A stretch of DNA of 64,000 nt from positions 85,270 through 149,269 of the forward strand of contig JAGAAI010000006.1 of assembly GCA_017615325.1 (NCBI GenBank). The letters run 5' to 3'. Origin of the DNA: Clostridiales bacterium. GTDB taxonomy: Bacteria > Bacillota > Clostridia > Saccharofermentanales > Saccharofermentanaceae. Shown piece by piece: positions 16,494-25,547 of this stretch. The position numbers and the translations under genes are program-made. Numbering within the stretch: the stretch's first letter is position 1; each line of letters starts with the position of its first letter. The notes beneath the pieces are model-generated. The model ran no database searches, had not been told where the DNA came from, and was given only the letters and a program-made list of their open reading frames with translations.

Positions 16494-16570
16494 TGGTCGG
16501 AGTGACGGGACTCGAACCCACGACCTCTTGCTCCCTAAGCAAGCACTCTAGCCACCTGAGCTACACCCCG
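16494..16570 (-). tRNA. tRNA-Pro, anticodon AGG
   Basis: A 77-base cloverleaf with acceptor CGGGGTG/CACTCCG, an encoded CCA end, anticodon stem CTTGC/GCAAG and loop TTAGGGA, giving anticodon AGG (reads CCU, and more if A34 becomes inosine). The T arm contains GGTTCGAGTCC. The anticodon is unusual for a bacterial proline tRNA, which normally begins with T, G or C. It follows a second proline tRNA by 29 bases. Confidence 0.92.
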
Positions 16571-16599
16571 ATGTTATCGGTCGCTTATGATTTGAAAAA

Positions 16600-16675
16600 T
16601 GGTCGGAGTGGCGAGACTCGAACTCGCGGCCTCTTGCTCCCGAAGCAAGCACTCTACCACCTGAGCCACACCCCG
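16600..16675 (-). tRNA. tRNA-Pro, anticodon CGG
   Basis: A 76-base cloverleaf nearly identical to its neighbour, with loop TTCGGGA, giving anticodon CGG (reads CCG). CCA is encoded. The close similarity suggests the two tRNAs arose by tandem duplication. First gene of the two-tRNA transcript. Confidence 0.95.
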
Positions 16676-16702
16676 GAGTCTTTCCAAATCACAGGCTAAA
16701 TA

Positions 16703-16731
16703 ATAATAGTACAAGTAAGAAGATAATGCAA
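16703..16731 (-). promoter_or_regulatory. Promoter of proline tRNA pair
   Basis: Minus strand TTGCAT (16726-16731), 17-base spacer, TATTAT (16703-16708), about 28 bases before the first tRNA. Confidence 0.75.
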
Positions 16732-16741
16732 GCCTTATATC

Positions 16742-16768
16742 AAAAAAACGGGTCCCGAAGGACCCGTT
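16742..16768 (-). terminator. Rho-independent terminator of SLH solute-binding gene
   Basis: Minus-strand ACGGGUCC / GGACCCGU with a four-base loop, then a run of seven T, about 22 bases after the stop of the gene at 16791-19346. Confidence 0.92.
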
Positions 16769-16790
16769 TCTGTCATCTGATCATGTTTGA

Positions 16791-19346
16791 TCAAGCAGGG
16801 TTGATACCATAATCATCCTTAATGGCATTCTTAAAATCAGTCAATGCTTCATCTCTTGTCTTCTCTCCATGAGAATACTGCCAGACCTGATCACACCAGT
16901 AAGAACCTATACCGTCATCGTATTCGCTCTTATTCTTACCTGTCGCATAATCACTGGCAGAACTGAATACATCAAACATATTCTGACCTCCGAGGAAATC
17001 ACATTTACCATCTGATTTGCCCATTACGACTGCAGAAGCAACAGCATCCTTGGTGCCGGTATCGTTCAAAAGACCATTTGCCCAGGCATACTGTACGCCA
17101 TCCTTGGAAGTATCCAAAGTAATGTATTTGATGATATCGGCAACAACATCTTTATTGGAGGTATTCTTATTCGCCATGACCCATGTACCGCCCCAGAAGA
17201 AGCCTACAGGAGGGGTGCATACTGCCCAGTCTCCGTATGTTCCCTTAGAAGTATCAAGTTTTTTGGTGTCTCCGGCACCATCCCATGATCCGCAGTTATC
17301 GCCCATGGTGTAATTGATAAGCCATGCGGGGCCTAAGAAACCGAAGCATTCTTTAGGACCCAATCCTGCCATATCATCATTCCACTCTCCGGACCATTGC
17401 CTGGTATCGTTAGTATATCCGTTATCTACAAGCTGTTTGGCAATATCAAGGAATGCCTCGCGGTCAGGATCGATAACGAGCTTGCCCTTGCTGTTGATCC
17501 AACCCTTGGATGAACCTCCTGCTACTGCGTGCCAGACATCATCGATGCCCGAACAGATAACATAGCCCTTATCCTTGAGTTTCTTGGCTGCTGCCATAAA
17601 CTTATCCCAGCCGGGGCCAACCTGATTTGCGATCTTAGCCGGATCATCAGTCCCGAAAACCTCCTTGGCAATGGATCTTCTGTAAATGAAAGCACCGCCT
17701 GTTGACTGGAATCCCAAACCTACGATATTGTTGTCAGAAGGTCTTGTTCCGATATCGACCGTGTACTGAGCGATCTTAGCCTTGGATATTCCGCTCTTAA
17801 CATCGATCCCAAGGTCCTTATATGTTGCTGCATACTTCGATGCTGCCCCCTGGGTATACTTGAGAACAAAAGCTTCCTCTGCAGCATAGATATCAGGAGC
17901 ACTTGTTCCGCCCTTTGAAAGTGCTAGATCCAGTTCATCCTGATATTTGCCGTTGTCATTGGAAAGGATCTTGGTCTTGACCTCATACTGCTTTGCAATA
18001 TCCTGATGAGTCTTCATATAGGTATCGACCATCGACGGAACTTCATCATTAAAGGACCAGATGTTCAAGACCTTTTTCTCAGTTGTTTTATTACCGGAGC
18101 CATTACCGTTGCTGCCGCTGCCGCTTCCGGCATATTTATCGAACTTATAAAGGAACGTTACCATCTGACGTCTCAGACAGTCACCGTTAGGTCTGAACGT
18201 ACCGTCATCGTATCCTGCGAGGATCTTCTTCTCTGAAGCCCAGAGAGTTGCCTTATAAAAATAATCAGTCTTCTTTACATCGGAGAACTTGTTCTTAGTC
18301 GAAGTCGGCTTAGGCTGCCCTGCAAGCCTCCAGAGGAATGTTACGGCATGCTTTCTTGCGCATACGATCTGAGGGCCGAACGTTCCGTCCTTATAACCTT
18401 CTACGATATGGTTCTCATTACCCCAGATACATGCTTTATAGAAATAATCCGTTTTCTTTACATCACTGAATTTGCATGTCGAAGACTTAGGCTTGGGTTC
18501 TCCCTGCAATCTCCAGATAAAGGTTACCATCTGCGCTCTGGTACACTTGTTGGCAGGCCGGAATTCTGTCTGGTTGGCATAGCCTTTTACAACACCTTTG
18601 GCCGTAAGATAATTGGTAGGTTCATACCAGAAATCCTTCTTCGATGTGACATCCTTATAAAGCACCTGAACATCACAATTAACGGTCTGCCCATCCGCAG
18701 AAGCGGATATGACAGCAGTTCCCGCCTGTTTAGCTGTTACTTTGCCCTTAGAGTCTACAGTTGCAACCTTTGTGTCTGACGATTTCCATGTAATCTCAGC
18801 ATCAGAATTATCCATCGTAGCTTTCAGGGAAGCATTTTTACCGGATATGATCGAAAGGTTTGTCTTATCCAATTTAAGAACGCTCTTGGAGATCTTAAAG
18901 TTTGTAGAACCCGCTGCAAAATGTACTTGCGGATTCCAATTAACGGGAAGCAAATACATATGTCTGTCTCCGTCATTTATGTATTTCTTTGTATTGTTTA
19001 TAACATACATATACGAATAATACACATAATATTCGCCTTCAAACTGGCTCGTAAAGGTCTTCGTTATTGTCTGGCCTTTAGCAGTGTAAGGGATCTGTTC
19101 TTCGTGCATCACCCAGCCATTAAGCCCCGGGGTAACTGCAAACACATCGATCTCAACATAATTTTTTCCATCATCACATTCTTGAAAAACTTCTGTTTGG
19201 ATCTTTATGTCAATATTTTTCCCGGGCAGATATGTCTGTCCTTTGGTGGGCGACACAATGCCGTCTGCATTTACTGTTAACGGCATCATGGTAAACATCA
19301 TGAAAACAGCCAACAATAAAGATAATACTTTCTTCCTCACCTTCAT
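16791..19346 (-). CDS. SLH-anchored extracellular solute-binding protein (family 1) fusion
   Basis: An 851-residue exported protein that joins wall anchoring to substrate capture. Order: signal peptide (1-27), unknown beta-rich domain (28-150), Big2 domain (about 156-228), three SLH repeats (229-405) with CTRAQ, CARKH and CLRRQ motifs, a Gly/Ser/Asn linker (406-424), and a sugar-type ABC solute-binding domain (425-851) beginning KVLNIWSFND, with GGTWVMANKNT typical of carbohydrate binders. Solute-binding proteins of Gram-positives are usually lipoproteins; this one has no lipobox and would sit on the wall polymer. No permease or ATPase gene is nearby. The binding site GGGGAGGA supports the start. 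Ligand unknown, probably an oligosaccharide. Confidence 0.9.
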   Translation of the reverse strand: MKVRKKVLSLLLAVFMMFTMMPLTVNADGIVSPTKGQTYLPGKNIDIKIQTEVFQECDDGKNYVEIDVFAVTPGLNGWVMHEEQIPYTAKGQTITKTFTSQFEGEYYVYYSYMYVINNTKKYINDGDRHMYLLPVNWNPQVHFAAGSTNFKISKSVLKLDKTNLSIISGKNASLKATMDNSDAEITWKSSDTKVATVDSKGKVTAKQAGTAVISASADGQTVNCDVQVLYKDVTSKKDFWYEPTNYLTAKGVVKGYANQTEFRPANKCTRAQMVTFIWRLQGEPKPKSSTCKFSDVKKTDYFYKACIWGNENHIVEGYKDGTFGPQIVCARKHAVTFLWRLAGQPKPTSTKNKFSDVKKTDYFYKATLWASEKKILAGYDDGTFRPNGDCLRRQMVTFLYKFDKYAGSGSGSNGNGSGNKTTEKKVLNIWSFNDEVPSMVDTYMKTHQDIAKQYEVKTKILSNDNGKYQDELDLALSKGGTSAPDIYAAEEAFVLKYTQGAASKYAATYKDLGIDVKSGISKAKIAQYTVDIGTRPSDNNIVGLGFQSTGGAFIYRRSIAKEVFGTDDPAKIANQVGPGWDKFMAAAKKLKDKGYVICSGIDDVWHAVAGGSSKGWINSKGKLVIDPDREAFLDIAKQLVDNGYTNDTRQWSGEWNDDMAGLGPKECFGFLGPAWLINYTMGDNCGSWDGAGDTKKLDTSKGTYGDWAVCTPPVGFFWGGTWVMANKNTSNKDVVADIIKYITLDTSKDGVQYAWANGLLNDTGTKDAVASAVVMGKSDGKCDFLGGQNMFDVFSSASDYATGKNKSEYDDGIGSYWCDQVWQYSHGEKTRDEALTDFKNAIKDDYGINPA

Positions 19347-19393
19347 ATTATGTCCTCCCCTCAGATTATTTCAGGCCGAGCCCTTATACCCGA

Positions 19394-19399
19394 ATTATA
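19394..19399 (-). promoter_or_regulatory. Candidate -10 box of SLH solute-binding gene
   Basis: Minus strand TATAAT about 48 bases before the start codon, without a convincing -35 hexamer at 16-18 bases. The weak -35 would fit activator control. Confidence 0.4.
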
Positions 19400-19450
19400 C
19401 AACAGGTGGAAGATATAAAAATGTAAACTTTTATCCATCCCCCAAAAAAC

Positions 19451-19481
19451 AAAAAAGAAGCACCGGATCTCCGGTGCTTCC
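19451..19481 (-). terminator. Rho-independent terminator of ileS-to-rpsA operon
   Basis: Minus-strand GAAGCACCGGA / UCCGGUGCUUC followed by UUUUUUG, 25 bases after the ispH/rpsA stop. It closes the long operon starting at ileS. Confidence 0.93.
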
Positions 19482-19505
19482 TTAGAAACATAAATAATTG
19501 TCAGA

Positions 19506-21761
19506 TTACTCTGCGGGAGTTTCTGCTGCCTCTTCAGCGGGAGCTTCAACTGCTTCCTCTGCAGGTGCTGCTTCTTCTGCAACAGCCTCGACAGCTTCTT
19601 CAACAGGTGCTGCTTCTTCAGCAACAGTCTCAACTGCTTCTTCTGCAGGTGCTGCTTTTTCTGCAACAACTTCAGCAACTTCCTCTGCGGGAGCCTCAAC
19701 AGCTGCCTCTACAGGTGCTTCAACGGGAGCTTCAGCTTCAGCTGCTTCATCCTCAGCCTCTTCTACTTCCTCAACCTCAGGAGGATTGATGGGAGCGATA
19801 TCCTTGATGGATACGGAGATCCTTCTGCCTTCGGAATCAACCTTGATCACTCTTGCACGAACGATGTCGCCCTTGGAGAGAACTTCAGAGGGGTTCTCAA
19901 GTCTCTTGTCGGAGATCTGGGAGATGTGGCAGAGAGCGTCGATGCCGGGCTCGAGCTCGATGAATGCACCGAAGTCACAGATCCTTACGATCTTGCCTTC
20001 TACTACGGAGCCCTCAGGGATCCTCTCAGCGATGTTGTAGTAAGGATCATCTTCTTCCTTCTTATAGCCGAGGGAGATCTTCTTGGATTCCTTATCGAAG
20101 CTCTTAACATATACTTCGATCTCGTCGTTAACCTTGAGAACGTCAGAAGGCTTCTGGTTGCGTACCCATGTGATCTCGGAAACGTGAACGAGTCCGTCTA
20201 CGCCGCCGATGTCAACGAAAGCTCCGAACTCAGGAAGGCTTCTTACGACACCAGTATATCTCTTGCCAACCTCGATGTTGTCCCAGATATCAGCAGCCTT
20301 AGCAGCCTTCTCGCGTGCAGCGAGCTGTCTGTGGGATCCGGAGATCCTTAAGCGGTTCTTCTCAGTCTCGAACTTTGTGATAACAACTTCGAGCTCCTTG
20401 CCGATGTAGGATTCAAGATCCTTTACTTCACCGAACTTGATCTGAGACTTGTGGATATATACCTCAACACCGTGGTAGGAACCGATGAGACCGTCCTTAA
20501 CGGTGCGGATGAGCTTCAATGTGATAGGAGTCTTGTTATCGAAAGCTTCCTTTACTTCGCCCTTGTACTTCTCGTAATCAACGGCGGTCATGGAAAGATC
20601 GATGTCCTTGCCCTGATCTGTGTTGCGGACTTTCTTGACTACTACCTTAACTGTCTTGTGCTCTGCGATAGCAGCATCCAGATCGATCTCGTTCTCACCC
20701 TGGAATTCCTCGATCGGGATCTTACCTTCGGATTTGTCATGAACGTCAACGTAAACGTAATCAGCATCTGCCGAAGTTATTTCTCCTTCCACGACAGCGC
20801 CCCTTCTGATCTGAGAAATGCTGTTTACATAGTCTGTGAACTCATTGCCTGAGTTCTCTTCGGGAATCTCCTGTCCCTCGATGTTCTTTACGTCTTCTTC
20901 GTTCATTGTTTGAACAACCTCCAAAATGATATCTTCCGGCGTAGAAGCACCCGCAGTAATACCAACCGTATCAGAAGGCTTTATGAGACCTGCTGACAGC
21001 AAGCCGCGAAGCTCTGTGGCACCACTTATGAGATACGTTCTATCGCAACGACCGGAACAGACTTCCATAAGCTTCTTCGTATTTGAACTGTGCCCGGAAC
21101 CGATGACTAACATCACATCCGAGCGTTCTGAAATCGAGGCTGCTTCTGTTTGCCTATTTTCAGTCGTAATACATATTGTATCAAAAACAAGATTTTTTTC
21201 AATTTTATTTTCTACAGCTGCACAAATTCTTTTGAATTTTTCTGTGGAAAAGGTAGTTTGTGAGACCAGGATCGCCGTTTCTATAGGGAAATCCAGAGTC
21301 TCAAGGTCAGATTCTGAAGTAATTACAGCTACTTTTACATCAGGATGATCTTCTGTCTGCCCGCAGATACCTATGACCTCCGGATGCCCCGGAGTGCCGC
21401 AGATTATTATGTTCTTTCCTTCTGATGCAGCCCTAGCTACTATCTTATGTATCTTCATGACAAAAGGACAGGTGCAGTCGGTTACGATGCAGCCCTTGCC
21501 CTTCAATATCTCAAGCTGTGATCTTGGAACTCCGTGAGCCCTGATTATGACATCTGATCCCGGAGGAACATCATCCGCATCTTCAACGATGGTAAAACCG
21601 GCCTCTTTCAACCTGTCCATGACAGTAGCGTTATGGATCAGTTCTCCAAGCATTACGAGATTGCTTCCGGACTCATTTGCCCCCGCCATCTCGAAAGCCT
21701 TCGCAACAGCATTCTTTACTCCGAAGCAAAAACCTGCGTCCTTAGCCTTTAAGACCGGCAT
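19506..21761 (-). CDS. ispH-rpsA: Bifunctional IspH (HMBPP reductase) – ribosomal protein S1 fusion
   Basis: A 751-residue fusion known from Clostridia. Residues 1-285 are IspH, the last enzyme of the methylerythritol phosphate pathway, with its three iron-sulphur cysteines C12 (FCFGV), C96 (DCTCPF) and C197 (TICITTENRQTEA). Residues about 310-655 hold four S1 RNA-binding repeats, including EFGAFVDIGGVDGLVHVSEI and DFGAFIELEPGIDALCHI. Residues about 660-751 are a highly acidic Ala/Glu/Pro/Val repeat tail (units like APAEEAVE), probably disordered. It follows cmk by 2 bases, the usual clostridial order. The tail is encoded by imperfect repeats and may vary in length between strains. Confidence 0.95.
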   Translation of the reverse strand: MPVLKAKDAGFCFGVKNAVAKAFEMAGANESGSNLVMLGELIHNATVMDRLKEAGFTIVEDADDVPPGSDVIIRAHGVPRSQLEILKGKGCIVTDCTCPFVMKIHKIVARAASEGKNIIICGTPGHPEVIGICGQTEDHPDVKVAVITSESDLETLDFPIETAILVSQTTFSTEKFKRICAAVENKIEKNLVFDTICITTENRQTEAASISERSDVMLVIGSGHSSNTKKLMEVCSGRCDRTYLISGATELRGLLSAGLIKPSDTVGITAGASTPEDIILEVVQTMNEEDVKNIEGQEIPEENSGNEFTDYVNSISQIRRGAVVEGEITSADADYVYVDVHDKSEGKIPIEEFQGENEIDLDAAIAEHKTVKVVVKKVRNTDQGKDIDLSMTAVDYEKYKGEVKEAFDNKTPITLKLIRTVKDGLIGSYHGVEVYIHKSQIKFGEVKDLESYIGKELEVVITKFETEKNRLRISGSHRQLAAREKAAKAADIWDNIEVGKRYTGVVRSLPEFGAFVDIGGVDGLVHVSEITWVRNQKPSDVLKVNDEIEVYVKSFDKESKKISLGYKKEEDDPYYNIAERIPEGSVVEGKIVRICDFGAFIELEPGIDALCHISQISDKRLENPSEVLSKGDIVRARVIKVDSEGRRISVSIKDIAPINPPEVEEVEEAEDEAAEAEAPVEAPVEAAVEAPAEEVAEVVAEKAAPAEEAVETVAEEAAPVEEAVEAVAEEAAPAEEAVEAPAEEAAETPAE

Positions 21762-21763
21762 CT

Positions 21764-22432
21764 TTAATCCTCGTGAACAAAGGACAGGAGATAATCGCGC
21801 GTCCCGTCGATCGTAAACTTCTCAGTGTCGATAACGATCGCCTCAGGGACCTGTACCAACGGTGAGAACTCCCTGTTGGAATCCTGCTCATCCCTGTATT
21901 CGATGTCTCTTAAGACTTCCTCGTAATTCTGTGAGAAGTCTCCCCTCTCCTGCAGCTCGGCAAGTCTTCTCTCGGCTCTGACAGACGCTTTCGCAGTAAC
22001 ATAGAACTTATACTTTGCATCAGGGAGAACGTTGGAAGCGATGTCACGTCCGTCAAGAACAAAACTCTGATGACGGGCTATCTCACGCTGCATGTCGACC
22101 ATGGCTGTTCTTACAACGGGAAGTGCGCTTATGTCGGAAGCTGCAACGGACACTTCGGGTGTCCTTATGTCACCTGTTACATCCTCGCCGTCTAAGATCA
22201 TGTGCTGAACACCGTCGATGAACTTAACTTCGAGCTTCATCTCGCCCATCATGCGCTTTACCTCAGCGGGATCCTTGGGGCTGATCCTGCGCTTTAAGGC
22301 TGCAAGACCGCAGGTACGGTACATTGCGCCCGTATCAAGATACATGATACCCAATTCCTTTGCGACACCCTTTGCAAGAGTGGATTTGCCTGAACCTGAA
22401 GGTCCGTCTATAGCGATCTGAAATGCAGCCAT
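21764..22432 (-). CDS. cmk: Cytidylate kinase
   Basis: Phosphorylates CMP and dCMP using ATP. The 222 residues are typical. The P-loop is GPSGSGKSTLAK near residues 10-21; YLDTGAMYRTCGLAAL is the NMP-binding signature; VLDGRDIASNVLPDAKYKFYVTA is the central motif. Binding site AAAAGGAG precedes the ATG. Located just upstream of ispH/rpsA, an arrangement common in Clostridia. It follows the RpiR regulator gene by 48 bases. Confidence 0.96.
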   Translation of the reverse strand: MAAFQIAIDGPSGSGKSTLAKGVAKELGIMYLDTGAMYRTCGLAALKRRISPKDPAEVKRMMGEMKLEVKFIDGVQHMILDGEDVTGDIRTPEVSVAASDISALPVVRTAMVDMQREIARHQSFVLDGRDIASNVLPDAKYKFYVTAKASVRAERRLAELQERGDFSQNYEEVLRDIEYRDEQDSNREFSPLVQVPEAIVIDTEKFTIDGTRDYLLSFVHED

Positions 22433-22480
22433 TGTCCTTTTCTCCTTTTATGGTAATTATTTTCGATGATAATTATAGCA

Positions 22481-23359
22481 TCAGTTATCGTCAGTGTCTT
22501 TTCTGTCGTTGCCAAGTTCATAGACTTTGTACTGGGCCCACATTGTCTCGAGGGATTCGAGTGAATCCTTGATATGGTCTTTCCTGTTCATGCCCAGAGC
22601 CACGAGCAGGGCATTGATGAGAGACAGGGGCGCTGTCAGGGAATCAGCGAACGATGCCATCGACGATCTTGCGAAGAGCTTGATATCGGCATACTTTGTC
22701 ATCGGAGTATCGTCCTTGTCGGTAATGGCAATGATCGAAGCTCCTTTTTTCTTGGCAAACTCCATCGAGTTTATCGTCCTGGATGAATACCTCGGGAATG
22801 ATATCCCTATGAGGACATCGTTATCGGTTATGGACATTACCTGCTCGAAAAGCTCGTTCGTACAGGTGCTCCTTACGAGCACTACGTCATCAAAAAGAAG
22901 CGTCATGTAAAAATGCATGAATTCAGACAGAGGCGCTGATGCCCTTATACCCATGATGTAGATCTTGCGGGAATTCAGGATGCAGCTCACCGCCTTATCA
23001 AAAGATTCCATATCAAGTTCTTCCAATGAATTCTTTACATTGGCGATATCGGCTTTCATGACCTCTCGTGCGGCATCCGCAGGTGTCTCGAATCTGTCTG
23101 TATAACTTAATCTCTGAACTGATGTAAGATTCGACTTGTGCTCTTCCCTTACGGCTTTCTGGAATTCGGGGTACCCTGCGAATCCCAGTTCCTGAGGGAA
23201 TCTTACGACAGTAGATTCGGATACTCCGCAAAGTTCGCCCAGGCCTGCCGCAGTTATGTATGCAAGCCTGTCGTAATTTGCAAGGCAGTAATCAGCTATG
23301 GCCTTATGGCCTTTGCTCATGCCGGGATATTTCTCGCTGATAATATCGATGATATCCAT
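22481..23359 (-). CDS. MurR/RpiR family transcriptional regulator
   Basis: A 292-residue regulator with an N-terminal helix-turn-helix (about 1-75; TAAGLGELCGVSESTVVRF) and a SIS sugar-phosphate-binding domain (about 115-270; KIYIMGIRASAPLSEF, ISFPRYSSRTINSMEF, ITDKDDTPMTKYAD). Family members sense phosphosugars and control sugar or amino-sugar catabolism. No sugar genes are adjacent: it sits inside an operon of chromosome-segregation and core genes, 4 bases after scpB, so its targets are probably elsewhere. Confidence 0.9.
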   Translation of the reverse strand: MDIIDIISEKYPGMSKGHKAIADYCLANYDRLAYITAAGLGELCGVSESTVVRFPQELGFAGYPEFQKAVREEHKSNLTSVQRLSYTDRFETPADAAREVMKADIANVKNSLEELDMESFDKAVSCILNSRKIYIMGIRASAPLSEFMHFYMTLLFDDVVLVRSTCTNELFEQVMSITDNDVLIGISFPRYSSRTINSMEFAKKKGASIIAITDKDDTPMTKYADIKLFARSSMASFADSLTAPLSLINALLVALGMNRKDHIKDSLESLETMWAQYKVYELGNDRKDTDDN

Positions 23360-23363
23360 GGGA

Positions 23364-24041
23364 TCATTCTCCGTCTTCGGAAGGGTCCTTGTCTTCTGTC
23401 GGATCTACGTTCTTCTCGATAATGTTATCGATCGTTATCTGTTTGTCCTCTGCGCCCGCAGCCTTGCGGAGAGAGTTTTCCAGGTCTCTTATCGTCTGGT
23501 AGCTCATGAGTTCCATCGAAGGAAGTTCATCAGCGGAAGATATACCGAATTCAGTAAGGAACTGCTTGCTCGTGCGGAAAAGCGCAGGGCGTCCGGGAGC
23601 ATCGAGAGTTCCTGCTTCTTCTATCCATCCGCGGTCTAGAAGTCTGCTGATGATACTGTCGGACGATACGCCTCTTACGGTCTCAACAGCTGCTCTCGTG
23701 CAGGGCTGGTTATAAGCTATTACAGCCAGGGTCTCATAGGATGCGGACGACAAAGGAACAGAGTTCTTGGGAGAAAACATCTGATTTACGACCTTCTTAA
23801 CGGAAGGCTTTGTCATCATGGCATAGACATCATCGGCGCGGCGGATCGTGATACCGCTCCAGGGGTTGGATTCATATCTGCTCATAAGGTCTGACAAGAC
23901 CGCTTCTATGTCCTTAACGGGCACATTAACGATAGCCGACATCTCCTGGGCCGTTATTCCGTCTCCCGACACGAAGAGCATTGCTTCTATTGCTGCAGGC
24001 AGTTCTTCCTGGGTTACGATAATATCATTTGCATCATCCAT
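23364..24041 (-). CDS. scpB: Segregation and condensation protein B
   Basis: A 225-residue accessory subunit of the SMC-ScpA-ScpB condensin-like complex that compacts and segregates the chromosome. Two winged-helix domains: AIEAMLFVSGDGIT at about 18-31, and LSSASYETLAVIAYNQPCTRAAVETVRG with LDAPGRPALFRTSKQFLTEFG. The C-terminal 45 residues are charged and probably flexible. It begins one base after the scpA stop, the usual coupling. Confidence 0.95.
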   Translation of the reverse strand: MDDANDIIVTQEELPAAIEAMLFVSGDGITAQEMSAIVNVPVKDIEAVLSDLMSRYESNPWSGITIRRADDVYAMMTKPSVKKVVNQMFSPKNSVPLSSASYETLAVIAYNQPCTRAAVETVRGVSSDSIISRLLDRGWIEEAGTLDAPGRPALFRTSKQFLTEFGISSADELPSMELMSYQTIRDLENSLRKAAGAEDKQITIDNIIEKNVDPTEDKDPSEDGE

Positions 24042-24042
24042 A

Positions 24043-24807
24043 TCAGATCTTCTTCTCCTCGATCAAAATATCGTCAAACAATCTCTTCTGTTCGACAGTT
24101 ATGCTGTCATTCCTTACAAGTTCCAATATCGCAAGGAAGGACACGATCTTCTCCATCTTATAATCTTCATCTTTCTTCCTGCCGGCAAAGAGCTCGCTGA
24201 AGAACATCTTGCCCCTTCCGGTAATGGTCTTCCAGAGGGTCTTCATCCTCTGCCTTATAGACAGTTTATCCTTACGCAGGATATGGGTTATCTTTGCAGA
24301 GATATCAGCAAACCTTACTTCATTACGGGTACAGACGTCATCCACTGCATCATCGAATGCTTCCTTTGAGAATTCCTGCTTAACGGGGACCACCTTGATC
24401 CCCAAGTCTTTGGCCGTCATGGCAGGGCGGGTACGGCAGCCGGAATACTTTTCGCGTCTCTCCTTGAGTTCCTCTGCGAAAAGCTTGCATCTCTTATATC
24501 TCATGAGACTTACGACGAGATCTTCTCTCGGGTCAGGTTCTGCATCACCGTTCTCCCCTGTTTTAGATCCCGGAAGCATCATCTTGGTCTTGATGAGAAC
24601 AAGGGAAGCCGCCATGACCAGAAACTCTGAAGCGATCTCCATGTCCAGGCTCTTCATCTTATCAAGATAATCCATATACTGTTCGCAGATAGTTGCGATC
24701 GGTATGTCGAAGATATCTATGTCATTCTTCTCGACCAGATGATAGAGAAGGTCCATCGGACCTTCAAAATGCTGTATCTTAAGTTCGGGAAGCAATGTCT
24801 GATCCAA
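24043..24807 (-). CDS. scpA: Segregation and condensation protein A
   Basis: A 254-residue kleisin subunit bridging SMC heads. N-terminal IQHFEGPMDLLYHLVEKNDIDIFDI is cut here into its clear signature EGPMDLLYHLV, and the middle has FLVMAASLVLIKTKMMLP. The C-terminal winged helix includes KIVSFLAILELVRNDSITV. The start codon is TTG at 24807, supported by GGAGGG six bases upstream. It is 12 bases after the M50 protease gene. Confidence 0.94.
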   Translation of the reverse strand: MDQTLLPELKIQHFEGPMDLLYHLVEKNDIDIFDIPIATICEQYMDYLDKMKSLDMEIASEFLVMAASLVLIKTKMMLPGSKTGENGDAEPDPREDLVVSLMRYKRCKLFAEELKERREKYSGCRTRPAMTAKDLGIKVVPVKQEFSKEAFDDAVDDVCTRNEVRFADISAKITHILRKDKLSIRQRMKTLWKTITGRGKMFFSELFAGRKKDEDYKMEKIVSFLAILELVRNDSITVEQKRLFDDILIEEKKI

Positions 24808-24819
24808 GATATCCCTCCG

Positions 24820-25533
24820 TCAGCCGAAATTACTCAAAAGCTGTACCAGTCCGTTACAGATGGCATTGATGACCCAGGCAAATGGGAACTTGATCACTTC
24901 GATGGCAGATCCCAAGAACGGAAGCCTCGACCCCGTCACGAATACGATCAAAAGGATCAGGGGCGCGAACTTCTGGAACTTCCTGTAACCTTCAGAATAC
25001 TTGAGTTTTATAGGCATAAGTTCTTCCAATACATGGAAACCGTCAAGAGGCGGTATCGGAAGAAGGTTAAATGCCAGGAGCATCAGCGAAAAGATGCTCG
25101 TATAAGAGAAAGCAAGAGTAAGCGCCATTATCGCGGGCTGATTGACATCAGCAAACTGCACGATAAAGACATTGATAACAGAACAGATAAGAGCCAGGAC
25201 GAAGTTGCCCGTTACACCGGCAAGATGCACCATGATGTTCATTCCGCGGTAACTCTTGAAACGATTGAGTTTCCTCGGATTATACATGACGGGTTTACCC
25301 CATCCGAACCCTGCTACAAGAAGCAGGACCGTTCCCATCGGATCCATGTGGGCAATAGGATTGAGCGTAAGCCTTCCCATGCTGCGGGGCGTCGGATCAC
25401 CTAACCAATCTGCAGTAAAAGCATGCATGAACTCGTGGATCGAGAATGACAGTGTAAGCGCAAATATCATTATCAGCGCATAGAAGATCTTCTCTTTGAT
25501 ATCTATATCAGCTGTCAGGATATCGATCAGCAT
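24820..25533 (-). CDS. Site-2 protease (M50) family membrane metalloprotease
   Basis: A 237-residue intramembrane zinc protease of the short M50 type (YwhC-like). HEFMH at residues 33-37 holds the zinc ligands and catalytic glutamate in the first membrane helix; NLLPIPPLDGF in a later helix gives the third ligand. No PDZ domain is present. The genomic pairing of this family with scpA/scpB is common in Firmicutes; the substrate is unknown. CCGGAGG supplies the ribosome binding site, and ileS ends 14 bases upstream. Confidence 0.92.
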   Translation of the reverse strand: MLIDILTADIDIKEKIFYALIMIFALTLSFSIHEFMHAFTADWLGDPTPRSMGRLTLNPIAHMDPMGTVLLLVAGFGWGKPVMYNPRKLNRFKSYRGMNIMVHLAGVTGNFVLALICSVINVFIVQFADVNQPAIMALTLAFSYTSIFSLMLLAFNLLPIPPLDGFHVLEELMPIKLKYSEGYRKFQKFAPLILLIVFVTGSRLPFLGSAIEVIKFPFAWVINAICNGLVQLLSNFG

Positions 25534-25547
25534 ACTAACCTCCGGTC

